A model generated the notes under the pieces. That model saw only the letters and a program-made list of their open reading frames with translations. It made no database searches and had not been told where the DNA came from. From the NCBI GenBank assembly GCA_036583965.1, contig JAZBQD010000015.1:22783310-22847309 (forward strand): a stretch of DNA of 64,000 nt, written 5' to 3'. Of this stretch, positions 1 through 13,892 are shown piece by piece (the stretch's first letter is position 1; every line of letters starts with the position of its first letter). Origin of the DNA: Prunella strophiata. Lineage: Eukaryota > Chordata > Aves > Passeriformes > Prunellidae. The position numbers and the translations under genes were made by a program.

Positions 1-3000
1 ATGGCCATAAAAGGTACCTTTGTCAATGAGATAGGAGCTACTAAGCTCCTCTGACAATTCTACTTTCCAATCCTCAAAAGCATTGCTTCACTTTGGATAT
101 TCCTAGACCATCTCTGTTTCTGTTTTTTGTACAGGGTCTGAGATGATGCTTCACTAAAACACTGTACAGTTTGTGACTGCTGGGCCCCTAGAAGGTGAGT
201 ACACAAGCAAACCATAAGCATTAAATATTACCCCCATAATGTAGTATTAGTTGTTCATGAAGCTGAAAGTGAATCTCCCAAGGTTCTTATACTTCCTGTC
301 TCTTATACTTGCAAGTATTTTCAGATGAGACTGTTCTACTAACTGGTTTCATTAGACAGCTTTAAGCTATGTGCAGTTTTGTGCTGTTGGGTTTTAAAAC
401 TTCACACACTCCTTGGTTTAAAAAGTAATGCCTACTCTACTGTTTCCTGCTTAGCCCTTTTCCTTCTTGTCTTTACTGTCTTTATCTTCTATGTAGAAAT
501 AAACACAGATTCTTCCTTCTGTGCCCTATGACTGCAGCAAAAAAAGGGCACTACATCCCAGCTGAGACCAAAGACTCCTCTGCCAGCCATCTTTCCTTGT
601 AGAAGTTGACATGCCAGAAAGTTTGAAGGTACAGCCAAATAGAAAAGGTCTGGTTTGGCTGGCATAACTAGAAAGCATGCCAAGCCATTGAGGTGACTGT
701 ACACATATAGAAAAATAAATACATAAAATGATATATAGGGTCACTTTGACCACTGCAAAAGCATGCCAAAATATTGTCACTGTCTTGGCTCTGCTGTTTT
801 AATGGGTTTTGCAGCCCAGCCAAAACCAGGCCCTCCATTAGCAGCTTCATTCACTTGCTCTTCTCTGCACAGGCAGAGCAACAGAACCATTTAAACCCCA
901 GGTGCTCAGCATAGCAAACTCCTTGTTTGTAAAGAACAGGGGGTCTGGTTTGGATCCCTCTGCTTACACTTTCTGGTTTTCTCATTTTTAAGATAGCAGT
1001 GGACCCCTTGATGCCTGGAAGACTCAGAAAGGGGTGCAGTTAGGGAATGTCAGGAGGTCAGCTGTGTCCCAGCACTTTCCTTTCAGTTTCTCCATAAGAC
1101 AGTCTTTCCCTGTGAGAAATCTTCACTCCCATTACTATTCCTACTGGTTTTAAAGCCCCATGCAGACATTTGAATTTGTTTTCCCTGCTTCCCTGCCACT
1201 TACCACCTTTCCTCCTCTGCTTTTCAAGGAAGGTACATGCTGGGCACAGTGACATTTTCCTTCTCAGTGAGGCTACCAGGTACCAGAATGATTAAGAGAT
1301 AACATGAGAGTGACACAATACATGGTGCAATGTAGCAATAGAAACACCTCACTTTGTTCCCATTGGACTACTCTGATTAATATTCTGCCAAGTGGCTTCT
1401 GCAAATGGAGTCAGTGAGCAACCCACTCACTCACCAGAGCAACTCCTGGCCAGGGAAAAGTAGCTGCCTCATGACTTACCTAGGATGTTCAGCTTTGCTG
1501 AACAAAGATGGTTATAGGCCCCCTTTTTGGTACCAAAGAGGACTTTTATAAGTTTTTCTGTAGTGTACTGAGCTCTGACAAACTGGAAAACCAGAAAAAT
1601 ATCTCAGCTTCCAAGTGTATGTAAATTTCCCTGGTCCGATGCTACCCCAGTGAACTCCTGTTGTATAAAACAGAGGGATGGGAACAGTCTCTTCAGGAAA
1701 AGCTTCACAGATATTAGTTTAGCAGGAAGTAGAAACACAGTAATTCCCAATGGACATCCTAATTCTCTTGGATGGTGTTTCTAAATGCACATCTGGTACT
1801 CAAGAGCTGGTTTTTCTGTGTTAAAGACATGTGATTTGGTATACCTGTGTCCTTTTTTGGATGTTGAAGAGCATGGTACTGGTACTTGGAGAACACTTAC
1901 TATGTTTTTTAATGACAACCTCAACAAGAGACATATAATTTTTTTACTCATTTCCATTCAAGCTATCATCCCAGTCCAGTCTTAGTATTTTTCTTGCTAT
2001 ATCATCTTTCTTGCTTATACCAGACTGATGGACTTTAGGAGCAGAAGAGTTTGCCATCTAACTTCTTTCCAAGCATAAAGTTTTGAGGAATTCATTCCTT
2101 TTTCATATTGAGTTGAACTCCTGAGTTCTTGAACTTTTGAGTTGGCTTTTAGAAGAACATCCAGTCTTAACAAAAACATTATCAGGATTTTCAAGGGTGG
2201 AGGTTCCATCAACACCTTTAAGAAATTTCTTTCAGTAAAAAAATTACCTTCACTACTAAAGTTCTGCAATGTTCATTTTAGCTTTTAAATATTTGGCTGT
2301 TTTTCTTACTATTTCAGTTGTCATACCTCTGTAGTACTTGTAATTTTATGTGCATGTGCTTGAGAAAGGATTCACCTCATTTGGCTCTATCCATCTTGGA
2401 GCTGGACTTCCAGCCCAGAATGTCTCTACAGTCAGACTGGTGAGGACCAGTGTCTCCAAAGTTCAACTCATCCCACCTCCTCTGCAGACCCATCTTAATA
2501 TGAAAATTACTCCTTTCCACATTTGTCTCGGTGGTCCGCCTAGAAAGGCCAGGTACTTAGATCTGACCTAAAAGAACAAAACTACATGACTAGATTTTAG
2601 ATTGCCCTAATCTCACTAGCAAAAAACTAAGAAAGAGAAAATGAAGTTGCAGAAGCATTGCCATTGAATAAGGCTGCCCTTCTTCAGCAGTCATTGACTT
2701 ACTCTTGTTTCTGCTGTTCTGCCATCTGCCCCAAACACATGAAGCTGTCTAGTCTTTATTTAGCCATATGTAACAAGACATTATTTTCCACTTCTTTTGA
2801 ATGATGGCAGAATAATATTAGGGTGTTTTTTTCAGTCTTCTTGACCATCACCTAATATTTCAGGATGGAGAAACATTACCTATGGCTCTAGACTGCTTTT
2901 TTGAAAACTTGTTTCGTGAGCTGCCCATAGCTTTAGTTTTGACATCATATGCTTTGTTTCCAAAAATGTGCAGTGTTTAGCAACTGCATCTGAACATTTT

Positions 3001-3554
3001 CCTCAGCACCTGTTTGGACTGAACATATATGATCAGTCTCCATTAGCTTTTCCTCAGCTGCAGAAGAGTAACATATATTGACCATCATAACCAGATCAGT
3101 ACATGAGCGTGCACTGTATTCACTATCAAGGCAGCTGAAGGACAAACCACATACCTGAACCATAGGCAGAGCTCAGTAACATACAGGGAACTGGATCTGT
3201 GGCCATACACATGAAAAATGGTGGCAAGTCATGATCTGAAGTACTCTTCCAAATGTAAAACTTCCAGTCCTTAATCAGGTCAGATATTTTTACACATAAT
3301 CAGTTGTTTGTAGCATTTAAAAGGCAAACAGTTCTCCATTCTGTTCTGAGCACCATCTTGGAAAATCACAGCTTAAAAAACTATGATAATCAAAAAGTCC
3401 AGTGAATTTCCTGCTTCCCCACCAGCCATGCTGTAGGTTTGAGGGCAGTAAAATTGGGGCAGTTTGAATCTGAGCACTATTTTGTGTTGACAGCCCAAGG
3501 TTAGAGAAACTGCTCTCGAGTTTGACTCAGGGCTGGAAACAAAGGGAACAAATT
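1..3554. other. Intergenic DNA, nothing recognised
   Basis: AT-rich unique-looking sequence. Open frames are short and lack splice context or any family similarity that I know. No repeat body recognised. Confidence 0.6.
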
Positions 3555-3745
3555 TCCTTGGTGAGTGGCCCGGGCCACCAACGCCGCCTGGCCGAGATGC
3601 TGCCACACCCGCGTCCGCTCCGGCTGCCACGGCGCACACAGCTGGGGACACCTGGGGGGGGACACTTGAGGGGGGACACCTGGCGGGGCCTGGGGCTGCT
3701 GCCAGCACAGCCAAGGCATGGCACAGCCCTGGTGGAACCTGCCTC
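3555..3745. other. Isolated GC/CpG-rich patch with G-run tandem repeat
   Basis: GC-rich island in AT-rich DNA. The segment 3565-3636 is rich in CpG (ACGCCGCC, CCGCGTCCG, CACGGCGCAC). From 3644 to 3695, imperfect copies of GGGGACACCTG carry G-runs of 4, 8, 6, 4 and 4. Long open frames in several frames here are due to composition. No known gene recognised. Confidence 0.7.
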
Positions 3746-4177
3746 AGTGTCCCCTGAGCAGCTGCTATCATTTTAAAGCCATGTTTAGTTAATGTGGGAG
3801 AGTGTCTCTGAAAGCCGCAGTGACTTCCACGGGTGGCTGCCTGGGTTCCCAGGGAGCCAAGACTCCCACCTTAAATACAGGGCTGCCCACTGGTAAATCA
3901 GACACAGCCTGTGTCCTTAACATCCCTGACAAACAGGGAATGCTTAGGGCAGCACTCACCAGGAAAGCAGGATGGCATCCTTCACCTGCGGTGAGCAGGA
4001 GAGGAATCAAGGAATCTTCTACCTCTTCCCACTGAGATGTGGCTTCCAACTCCATTTAAGGTGGTGCTTTCTCTCTAATCCCTAATATTTCCCACTATAG
4101 CATACATTTCCTGCTGCCTGTGAGATGTTACTCATGACAGTATCAGGCACAACACAATTTTCTGCAGCAAGGCTGCT

Positions 4178-4179
<2 letters not shown>

Positions 4180-4217
<38 letters not shown>
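4180..4217. repeat. Poly(T) run, 38 bases
   Basis: Uninterrupted T38, the longest homopolymer in the window. It may be the tail of a minus-strand retroposon, but no element body is recognisable next to it. Confidence 0.95.
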
Positions 4218-4220
<3 letters not shown>

Positions 4221-7200
4221 GTATGTCCTTCAGCAATAACAGTTCATCCTTTAATGGAATATTAATTTCTTATTTTATTATTACAGTACAGCAGCAGCTG
4301 CTCTCCCATCTCTTTCATTTCTTTCTCCCTGCAAGCCCTTACCTGGTTCCCAAATCCCATAGTTTCTGAGCATCATCCTCTTTTCACCTTCTCTTTTTTC
4401 AATCTTGCAAGGCAATAAACCTCTTTCTCCCTAACCTGTATCCATAAAAAAAAGCACATGACTCAGAGTTGATACCTGAAGTTGTGTGCTAACAGTACAG
4501 ATTTGACATTTCCAGATGAATGACAGACCCTGCAAACACAGGTGATAAGCAAATATCTAAATCTCCTAAATAGTTTCTAGCAAAAATACAGGAAATCTTA
4601 GAGAAATTAAATACATGTCATTTAAAAAGCAATGCCAATATCTAAACTGCTGCTCAGTTTATAGTTTTCAGGCCATAGTTTCTAAATAAATGTTTAAACA
4701 CCTTGGCTGCACAGTCCTTAAAGTATCATAGTGTCTTACTGCAAGGAGATTTTCTTTCATGCCAGAGAAAAAGAACAAAAAGTGAAGAAATATTTTTTTC
4801 TTAAGAGGTCACAAAAATTATCTGTTCTGGGGTCCAACTTCTCTGTGTGCTTCAACATCCAACCATCCTACAACCAACACAGAGTGATGGTCACCCTCTA
4901 AGGACAACTTGTCCTAAAACAAATGTCCATGATAGCTTGAATGAATCAACCTGGGAACAGCCATGCCTCTCCACTGAGGTCAAGCAAATAGATTCAACAC
5001 CTGACTTCAAGATGTCAATAATTAGGTGGTATGAGTGCATTCCAGAGCCTAAAAGCCATTGAAGAGTGAATATTTCTATGAGGGATTTCATAGAAAGCTT
5101 TTTTCTTTTCCACAGTAAAGGACACGGAGAACCCAACCTTTCTCCTAAGACCTGGAGGATCAATAGAGGGAGCCCCCTACACACTCTCCATCCCAGACAA
5201 GAGAGTGCCACTGTCACCTACCCTTAGCTGTCAGGCCTCCTCAGACCAGCATCTATAAGTTATTGCTATATGCACAGAGGACTGTGCAGGAATAAAGGGC
5301 TTTAAGAGAAAACAAACCACCCCTCCATTTTTCCTGAGAGCCAGAGAAAGAATATGAAAAGAATATGCAGTGAACTCTGGAAACTGAGCTCAGTGACCTC
5401 CATAACAATACTTCAGATCACCAAAGCTCTTCCAGGCTCTGCAGCAGGGTAGAGTGGGCTGACTAGACTCAGCTTCCTTTGGGACCTTGAAGAATCAGGA
5501 AACTCCACCTGCACTGTGCTGTCTGTGTTTGGGACAGCTGGACAATCAGCACTTTTGGCAGGCTATGGAAAGCCTTCACACTGGAGGTACCTGGTGCTAC
5601 TTGCCTGACACACCTTCAAATACCATGATGCAAAGCTTGTGAAGATCTACAGAGGGTTTGAGAAATGCCTTCATTCATAGCTTGTAAGCAGAAAGAAGTG
5701 ATTTTCATGAAGATCTGGCTAAATTTGCCTGGCTTCCATAACAGGGAATTACACAAAAGAAGACCTGAAATCCTTCTTGATGGGGTGAAGTTGAAAGACA
5801 GGGAAGGGATTTCTCACACTGAAGACAGCACCTGCAAGGGCTGCTTGGAATAGGTTTCCATGTCCCTTAATTCCTAACAGTGAATTCCTAACTGGTAGTT
5901 AAAAAACAAAACAAAACAAAACAAACAAAAAACAAACCAAGCAAACAACAAAACCACAAAAACCCAAACAAACAAAACCCTAAACAAACTAAAAAAAATA
6001 CCAAAACAAAAACTGACCAACCAAAAATTCCAAACAAACAACAACAAACAAACAAAAAAAATCCTATAAAAATAAAATTATTCTGAGTGCTTAGAAGGCA
6101 TCAGGATGGGATAAGGACAGCTGGGGTCTTCCAGGGCCTTCAAAAGAAAGAAGCTTACAGTGGAAGGACTGATATTTGTTAGGTCAGAAGGCAAGTGTTG
6201 GAGATACCAGGCATGCTTTAGAAGACAGAAATCCTCAGCACTCATCTACAGAGCAACACAGGGTAATTAAGACAAGCAGATGTCAGGGACTCTTCATTCA
6301 GCCAAGTGTGGTGGAGGGGCTTCCTCTCCTTTCAACACCAACAAAGTCCTCTGTCATTCCTAACAAAAATGTCTTTGAGAGGAAATTATTGTTAAGACAA
6401 AATTAAATAGATTTGTCTCACCTTGTCATGTAAGAATTCTGGAGTTTTGAAAATAAAAACAAGACCCCTGAACTACAAAATGCAAGTTGCCCCTCTTGCA
6501 CCAGGATGTCCCACACTGCATGATGCAGGAGGCTCAACAGAGTCAGCATGAAGTCATTTTGTTCCCAACCTGTGAGGCTGAGGACAGACCAGTTTCACAC
6601 AGCCTCTGCTGAAGACATAGATATGAGAACCCTGAGAAAAATCAATCTGCCATGGTAATCTCCCAGTCCTACAGAGTTTCATTTTTCAAATAATTACACA
6701 GCAGAAGCATTCTGTGGAATACTGGCTAGGTCTGTTAGGGCTTCCTTCACCACCATGATATATAATTTATATGGAGAGCTATTACAGCTTCCTTTCTGTG
6801 GGAGAACAAGGTCTGAGAAGTTTAACAGCATGTCCTAAATCTTTAACTCATGACCTCTATTGCTTGTTTGGTTTTTATTCCAAATTGAAAGTACTTGACA
6901 GCTATTCTGATCTCAGGCTACTGATAATGTGCCTGCAGCTGAAATGTCACCCATTTTAAGGGGGTTTGGTATAGATATCAAAAGCAAAACAATCACTTCT
7001 CTCTTTGACTTGATCTCTGGGGCATCCAACCCAGATTGAATATTATCTGAAGTATTTAGTGAATGCTTTCACAGATGTGCAGTTCCTTTTGAAGAACTGT
7101 CTCAAGCATCTTTTAAGCCTTGAGTATAAAATAAACTTCAAATCTGTTACAGCTTCAACAAAAAGCAAAGCTGGCAGTCATTCTTTCCCCTGAAGTCTTC

Positions 7201-8584
7201 TGTTTATTGTAGAGAGTTTTAACCATGTTTTAATTTCAGAATTTTCAAAATATGTATTTTCTGAGAAATAAACTTAGATGACTTAACTGCAGATTAAACC
7301 TGAGTTGCCTGGCTGCTACCCCAGGCATCTACCAAGAAGGCTGACTGTCTTACAAGTTCAGCTGCATCTCCCTGGCTGCCCAATAACCAGGACAAGCTCT
7401 GTTTATGTTCCTCTTTAAATTCATGTATTTGCTGGCACAGGGATCAGCAAGCCAGAGCTTACACTGCTGGACTTTCTGCTCCCAAGGAGTCTCACATGAC
7501 CACTGTCCAACATGGTTATATCCACACAGGTACAGCACAGAAAAACATTTCTGTCAGTGTAGAAAACCTCCTGCATCTGTACTGAGCAACAGAACTGATG
7601 CAGACAGATACTGTGCAGTAAACTACGTCCTGGAAAGGCAAAAGAAGACTCCAGAATGAAATCAGCCAGTAAATCTATGGGAGTGGCTGAAGAGGGAGTG
7701 GTGTGGGTGGGATGGGCAGCAGGAGAGCAAGTGTGTAAACACTACATTGGATTTGCAGGTAGGTCTGCACCCTAAGGCATTCCCCCTCATCAGAGACAAA
7801 CACAATAACACATTCTTAGTTTAAAAAACTTTTTTTTTTTGACAAAAAATAGATGTGGTATATGAACAGCATAAATTTCAGCAGCACGGAAAGTAGTCTG
7901 GTGAGTCAGCAAAAACTGTGCTACTTGTCTAAAATAACAGATCATTACATGTCAGTCAGAGTATGGTAAATGGGAAGGATTTGAGTGGATTCCCACCTGA
8001 TCCAGACCTGGCAGAAGTTTTAACCATCACTGATGAGACTGAGTTGGACACAATAAGCATGCAAATGATAGCCCAGAGTACACTAAGTCAGCAATGGCTT
8101 TGTGTGTAATTATGATTAATGCATCATTACAGTAACACTAGCACGCACCCATAAGATCTGTGAATTACTAACTAGCAGAGAAAAAGATGCAGCCCTCACA
8201 AATCCATACAATGGCACACTGCAAATGACTTGGCTGCTCCAATGAAGAAAGCTCAGTGTGAACCACTACAGATAAATGGAGTATGACTAAATTTCAGAAG
8301 TCTCTGCCTCCACAACAACCATCAAAAGGTACTGATCCAAGGGAAGTGTTTTGAATGAGCATAGATGCAGCAGCAAGCACATGATGTGGTGTGGTACACA
8401 GAATTGTCGATGCTTCTCTTGTATCAGGAGGGCAATCACAGGCTGCTGAAAAGAAACTGGACCATTATCTACAGTGTCTGTACTATCCCAGTCACTTTAT
8501 TTGCAGCGTCTGAAGCCATCTGAAGAACTAAATTCCTTAACTGCCTGTAGAACCAAGTTTGCATATCACAGATTTGTTTTGGGC
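4218..8584. other. Intergenic DNA
   Basis: Unique-looking AT-rich DNA apart from the A/C-rich tract at 5901-6061. No gene, RNA or recognisable mobile element seen. Confidence 0.6.
5901..6061. repeat. A/C-rich low-complexity tract
   Basis: About 160 bp made almost only of A and C on this strand, mostly AAAC and AACA units, with very few T or G. No coding potential. Confidence 0.9.
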
Positions 8585-8735
8585 CTTAGGTAGCTCATTT
8601 AAGTGATCCTGCATGACACCTTTTTCCAGTGATCTGAAACATGACAAAGGTGTATTCTCTCTTTGATGCTTTTATGTCCCGTGGCAAATAAACAAACATC
8701 CTCTGTGGCAAACCCCAGCCAGGTCAGAAACAATG
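8585..8735. repeat. Unclassified interspersed repeat, copy 1
   Basis: Shares two blocks with 23427-23546. The block at 8668-8731 (GTGGCAAATAA, then TCCTCTGTGGCAAACCCCAG) matches copy 2 directly. The block at 8586-8662 (TAGCTCATTTAAGTGATC, GATCTGAAACATGACAAAGG, TGTATTCTCTCT) matches it in inverted orientation. Family not recognised. Confidence 0.75.
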
Positions 8736-11700
8736 AGACGCTATTGAGATATCATGTCTTACACATAGTACTGAGAGTTTACATAACAGCTTGATAAGAA
8801 AGGCAATATACAGCAAACTCCAAGAGGTCTCTGGAGACCTGAAATCTCAGTGCTGATGAGAAGAAGCCAGAAAGATGTTGAGATGGCTTTAGTCTTTATA
8901 TCCATGCCTACGAGAGCAGGGACTTCTGAGAATGTGCCGCAACCCGTACAGCAATTCCAGGAGTAGATGGAGTGGAGGAACCATGTATGTCTTTGTCAAT
9001 AATCAAGTGAAAATCAAGTTCCAGACAGAAAAAATCAGAGAGAAAAAAAAAATTTCTTTTATCAACAGCAATTTTTCGAGACAGACACTTTCAGCATCAG
9101 TGCAGTCATCTAGACAAGGGCCTGGTGTTCAGTGGGGCAGTGTTCCAGGAATCTCATTGCTGGCAGCAGGAAACAGCAGGTGCCTTGGACCCATGGATAG
9201 CTGCAACCTGCAGTGATAGGACTGGTGATACTTTTAGGTGTGCAAGATGTAGGTGACAGAAACTGAGGTTGTGGTTAATGCTGTGGGATCCAAGAGATGT
9301 GTTCAGCTCTCAGCATCACCCCTCTCTGCCTTGTATGTTGCAATCTTTTTCCTATTCAGCTGCCTGCCTATTTAGTCTATGCATGGAATTGCCATTGCTA
9401 GTCCCATGCCCAGAACTATTTCACTGTTGCCTAGGGCCTGTAATAACAGAAAATAATAATCTTAGAAACCAGAACTTTAAACACAAATTGATTTCCAGAG
9501 ATGCTTTTGTCAGTTTTTTACTTTGTCTGTGTGCAGCTCCCTTAGTGTCAGCATCAATTCTAAATTTGCCCTGGTTGGTAGAAGACAAAACTTTGTGTAT
9601 AGAAAAAGGAGTTTTTCCCATAACACTCCATTTTTGTATAAGTGAAATGTAAAAGACTTTAAAAAACATTGGAGGGAGAAAAAAATGAAGGAAGAACTTA
9701 GTCACCAGTATATGAAGAAAATGTTTTTTCTAGACATTCTGGTTGACTTCCAAGCTGCATCTGACAGCTAGAGAAGCACAGTCCATCATGGCTGTTTTTC
9801 CATTTCCAGTCCTTTCCCTGAAGCCCTTCATTCAGTGAAACATTCCCTCTCAGTGTCCCCCACACTTCATCCTACTCATGACTGGCTTAAGTGATGCATC
9901 TGAACAATCTGAGCTGTGTAAAACACAGCTTTGGACAAGCCTGACACCAGTGATGGATAGAGGGACTCAACACTTTTTTTTTTTCCTGCAGATGTGGTGA
10001 TTTGGGAAATGCAGAGATGCTGAATATGTGCCATTAGATCCATTTGTCTTTGCAAAGAATACTGAATATGCTCAAGTGTGCACATGGTCATACAGAAAGA
10101 TGCACAAACAGAAAAAAGTCAGGAAAAATTGTAGAGCTTTCCTTTCCTAACCTGATCTTTCAGCTATACCTTACCAAACAGAGAGGAGTGGATACCCTAC
10201 AGCTTGGAGGGGAAGGATTTATTTTTCTTTTAAAAACAACAGACATATTTTTATTTATTCATCCTGTATGTTCTAGCTTTAGCAATAGCCTGTATCAGGT
10301 CAGATTTCACTGAAGACCTCCCCCTTACATTATGAATTGCTATACTCCATCAAGTCACAAACTTCTTAATCTACTATCTTGCTTTTAAGATGTACCAAGG
10401 TGTTTCAAAGGAATCCATGAAAATCCCAGTGGTAATAAAATTATGGAATAATCTATTTCTAAGATGCCTACCTTATTTTTAGCTGTTTGCTTATGTCCTT
10501 TTTATTCCTGCTTTCCATTTTCAGTATTTATGCCAATAATCAAGGTCAGAACCTCACTCAGTTATCTAAGAGAGCACTGCTCACCAATTTCAGCTGAGAT
10601 TCATAATTTCAGATGAAGATGTTTTCCTCTCCTTATTGTGCCCATCATTCCTGTGGTATCAAAGCATTTTGAAGGAAGGAGGTTGCTTTTGAAACAGGAG
10701 GATTTTTCAGTTTGTTGGGTTTGGACACTGCCAGTTTACCAAAGGACTTCACAGATCTTTCTGCTTGGGCTCATTTATTAATTATCAAAGTTCATTTTAA
10801 ATGCACCAGTAATTCTTGAGTGGTTCATGTACCCTTCCCCAGAGTTGCATGGCAACAATTGAGCAGTGTAACCCTGCTCACATCCAAGAACTCCCCTCAC
10901 TGTTCAGCTCTTTCTGCAGGATCCCCTGTGATGACATTCTGCAGCATGGATTGCACCTCTTTTTCTTTCTGCCTGTCTAAACCTAGTGATTTTTCCTTTT
11001 TCTTATGGTTTTTCTTGTTCCATTTCTAATCACTGACAGTGCTTTCTTCTTGTTCTGTGATTGCATAGGTTTTTTTTCCAGCCTCTTTTGAGGGATTTTG
11101 TAAGAGACTTTTTGAAAGGTTTGGTGATCTTCTCCAAAGAGTGGAGGGTATGCATGCTGCCTGGCATAGCATCCTCCATCCGATGGTGCCTTCCATGGAA
11201 ATTGTGGTTGTACTAATTTTGGCTGAATTTTGAGGGCTATTTTTGGAGGGTTTAAAAACCTCAAGGGACTTACTTTTGTACATGTAAATGGTCTTGACTT
11301 AAATTTAAAGAAATAAACTTTAAGAAATGAAAACATGTTCCCTCTGCTTAACTTTAGTTAGCTTTCAGTGAGTATAAAGAAGTGGGATGACTGGAGCAGA
11401 AGCCAGGATCCCTGGGTTGTTGGGATGGCTTCTCTGAACCAAGACAGGATCAAACAGGCTGATATGAGTGGGGGATTGCCAGACAATGATGATGGCTTGG
11501 GACAGTGAATTAAAGTCCTCTAGATCTTCCATAACACTTCTCTCCACATTAGAGAAGAGGTCAGGGAAAGAGACATAGGTTTGGGGAAGGGGTGGAGAAA
11601 GGACCAAAGAAGGGAGTTGTGGAGTAATTCCAAGCACACAAATGCTGCAATCACAGTCACTACAGGGAAGGCAAGTCTCAGGGACCTTTAGACATAGGGT

Positions 11701-11850
11701 GACTATAATCTGTCAGTACTCTGCAGTACAGAATATGGACTACTGAGCTGCTGCTCAGTAACTCTGTGTGGAGGGATTGCCCAGAGTTTTAAGTCTTCTC
11801 TGTTCAGGTGCACTGGGCTATGTGGACACATGAACAGAGAGAGAGAAATA
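8736..11850. other. Intergenic DNA
   Basis: No gene recognised. The open frame at 9269-9652 (127 codons, plus strand) has no motif, no family resemblance and an opposing frame of 94 codons on the other strand, so it is probably chance. Confidence 0.55.
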
Positions 11851-12570
11851 TCAGTACAGGCTGGGGGCTGACCCACAAGAGAGCAGCTCTGCAGAGAAGG
11901 ATCTGGGAGTTTTGGTGGATGACAAGCTGACCACGAGCTGGCAGTGCCCTTGCAGCCCGGAGGGGCAATGGTATCCTGGGTGCATTGGGAAGAGCCCAGC
12001 CAGCAGATTGAGGGAGGTGATCCTGCACCTCTGCTTCATGCCCTAATGAGGCCACATCTGGAGTGCTGTGCCCAGTTCTAGGGCTCCTCAGTACAAGAAA
12101 GACAAGCAGCTACTGGAGAGGGTCAGCAGAGGGGCACAAAGATGATGAGGGGTCTGGAGCATCTGTTACAAGAAAGACTGGGAGGGCTGGGCCTGAGAAG
12201 AGAAGACTGAGAGGGGATCTCATCAACACCTATAAACACCTCTAACCTCAAAGGCAGGTGCCAGAGGATGGTGCCTTTTCACCATCTCTTTTCAGTGGTG
12301 CCCAGTGACAAGACAAGGAGCAGTGGCCATAAACTAAAACACAAGAGGCAGAACCTCAACATGAGGAAGAGCTTCTTTACACTGAGGGTGGCAGGGCACT
12401 GGCAGAGGCTGCCCACAGAGGTTGTGGTGTCTCCCTCTTGGGAGGCATTCAAAGCCCACATGAATATGATCCTGTGTAAACAGATCCAAGTGACCCTGCC
12501 TGGGTGAGGGAATCAGACTGGATAATCTCCAGAGGTCCCTTCCTAACCCTAAGAATTCTGTGATCTGTGA
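11851..12570 (+). mobile_element. CR1 LINE, 5'-truncated, 3' end intact
   Basis: About 720 bp matching the CR1 consensus as I know it, from the last part of the reverse transcriptase ORF (the region encoding RPHLE and following) through the 3' UTR. It ends in the diagnostic CTCCAGAGGTCCCTTCC segment and the ATTCTGTGA-type tail. The reading frame is broken, for example by a TAG shortly after the RPHLE codons, so it is a dead copy. Short open frames on both strands here are remnants. Confidence 0.95.
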
Positions 12571-13875
12571 AGATGTAATTTTGGAGAAAACTAAGCCTTG
12601 TTGGCTTTTTGCAAGTGAGCAACCTGTACATTGAAATAACAGGCATTTGAGATTATGTCAAACTTTGATTTGATTCTCTGAAGGGTAAATTTGCCACTGT
12701 GTGGATGAGAAGAAATCAATTCTAGTAGGTCCATAAGGCTTTTTTTCCTTTTTTAATTTTCGGCTTCCCAAAAATTAACAAATGGCCTTAGAAATTGAAA
12801 TATTGTAGTATTTAAATAATAATTAGTGAACAGTTTCCAAAACCAGGCGTGTCTTCTCCAAACCAGCCTCTCCTTGTCTTACTTTGTGGGAATTCACCCA
12901 CATTTAAAGGTATTTTTTGTGGAGATCCAGGAACTTCCACCTACTGCTCTGTCTTCTGGCAGCAGGAGCCTCTGGTCACAGCTGCTGCTCTATCTTTTTC
13001 AATAAACTCAAGTGCTGGCATGTAGGAACTGATGCTGCCTTAGGGGGCTTTGGGAACTTTTGAGGAATTAAAACTAAGTATATTTTGGCCACAGGTGAGA
13101 AGGCATTATGCTGTAATTTTCTAGCTAGACAAAGTGAGATTGCCTGATTATTTTCCAAAGGTACATATCTGACTACAGTATTAGTGAGACAGTCAAGAAC
13201 ATGTAATGCCACTGTTTTCCAAGTTAACAGGTGTAGGTGGAGAGAAAAACATTAGAAATAAATTATATCAATGAAACTGAGGAATTAAAATGTCATTTTA
13301 CTTCTGTAGGTGGCCTTTCTGTAGTAAATCTCAGACATATTAGCAGTGAAGTAATTTTTCATCTGTCCTTGGAACAGCAGATTTCATCCCCATCATTGCC
13401 AATCAGGTATTTTTCACTAATCATAAAATCTTTTTTTGTGTGTTTGTTTGTTTTCAATTACACAAGAAAGAGAAATGGTTATTTCAGGAACAACAACTCT
13501 GATTTTGTCTCAGAAAATGGACAGATATCTCCCATAATAAATCTTAACTGAGACTGTGTTTGCAAAACAGATGCAGCAAGTCCAGTGTGTTCTCCTTGCC
13601 ATCTAAATAGCATTTTTCTGTGTTGTGGTATTCCCTGACTGCACCAGGCTCATTGAGAGAGCAGAATGGTTCAGTGCAGCTCAGAACCAAACTTTCTTCT
13701 GTCAATAGGCACTTGAAGGGTTTCCCAGATAGATAAACTGCAGACTGTACTTTTGTCTGAGGGTATCACCAGCACACACACCAGCCCAAGTATCAGCAAA
13801 TTTCAGGATTAAGGTAGGAAAAAAAACAGAATGTAAATAGAGGTTTCAAAAAAATATGTTTGTTGAATGCAACCC

Positions 13876-13892
13876 TTTTTTTTTTTTTTTTT
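13876..13892. repeat. Poly(T) run, 17 bases
   Basis: Uninterrupted T17 with no recognisable element attached. Confidence 0.9.

Noticed and set aside
3373..3771. 132-codon open frame on the minus strand with overlapping long frames
   Set aside because: Several frames are open on both strands at once over a GC-rich, G-run repeat region; composition explains this. The protein is proline/alanine-rich with no domain and no splice context.
11804..12507. Open frames on both strands
   Set aside because: They lie in a dead CR1 copy; the true RT frame has an in-frame stop.
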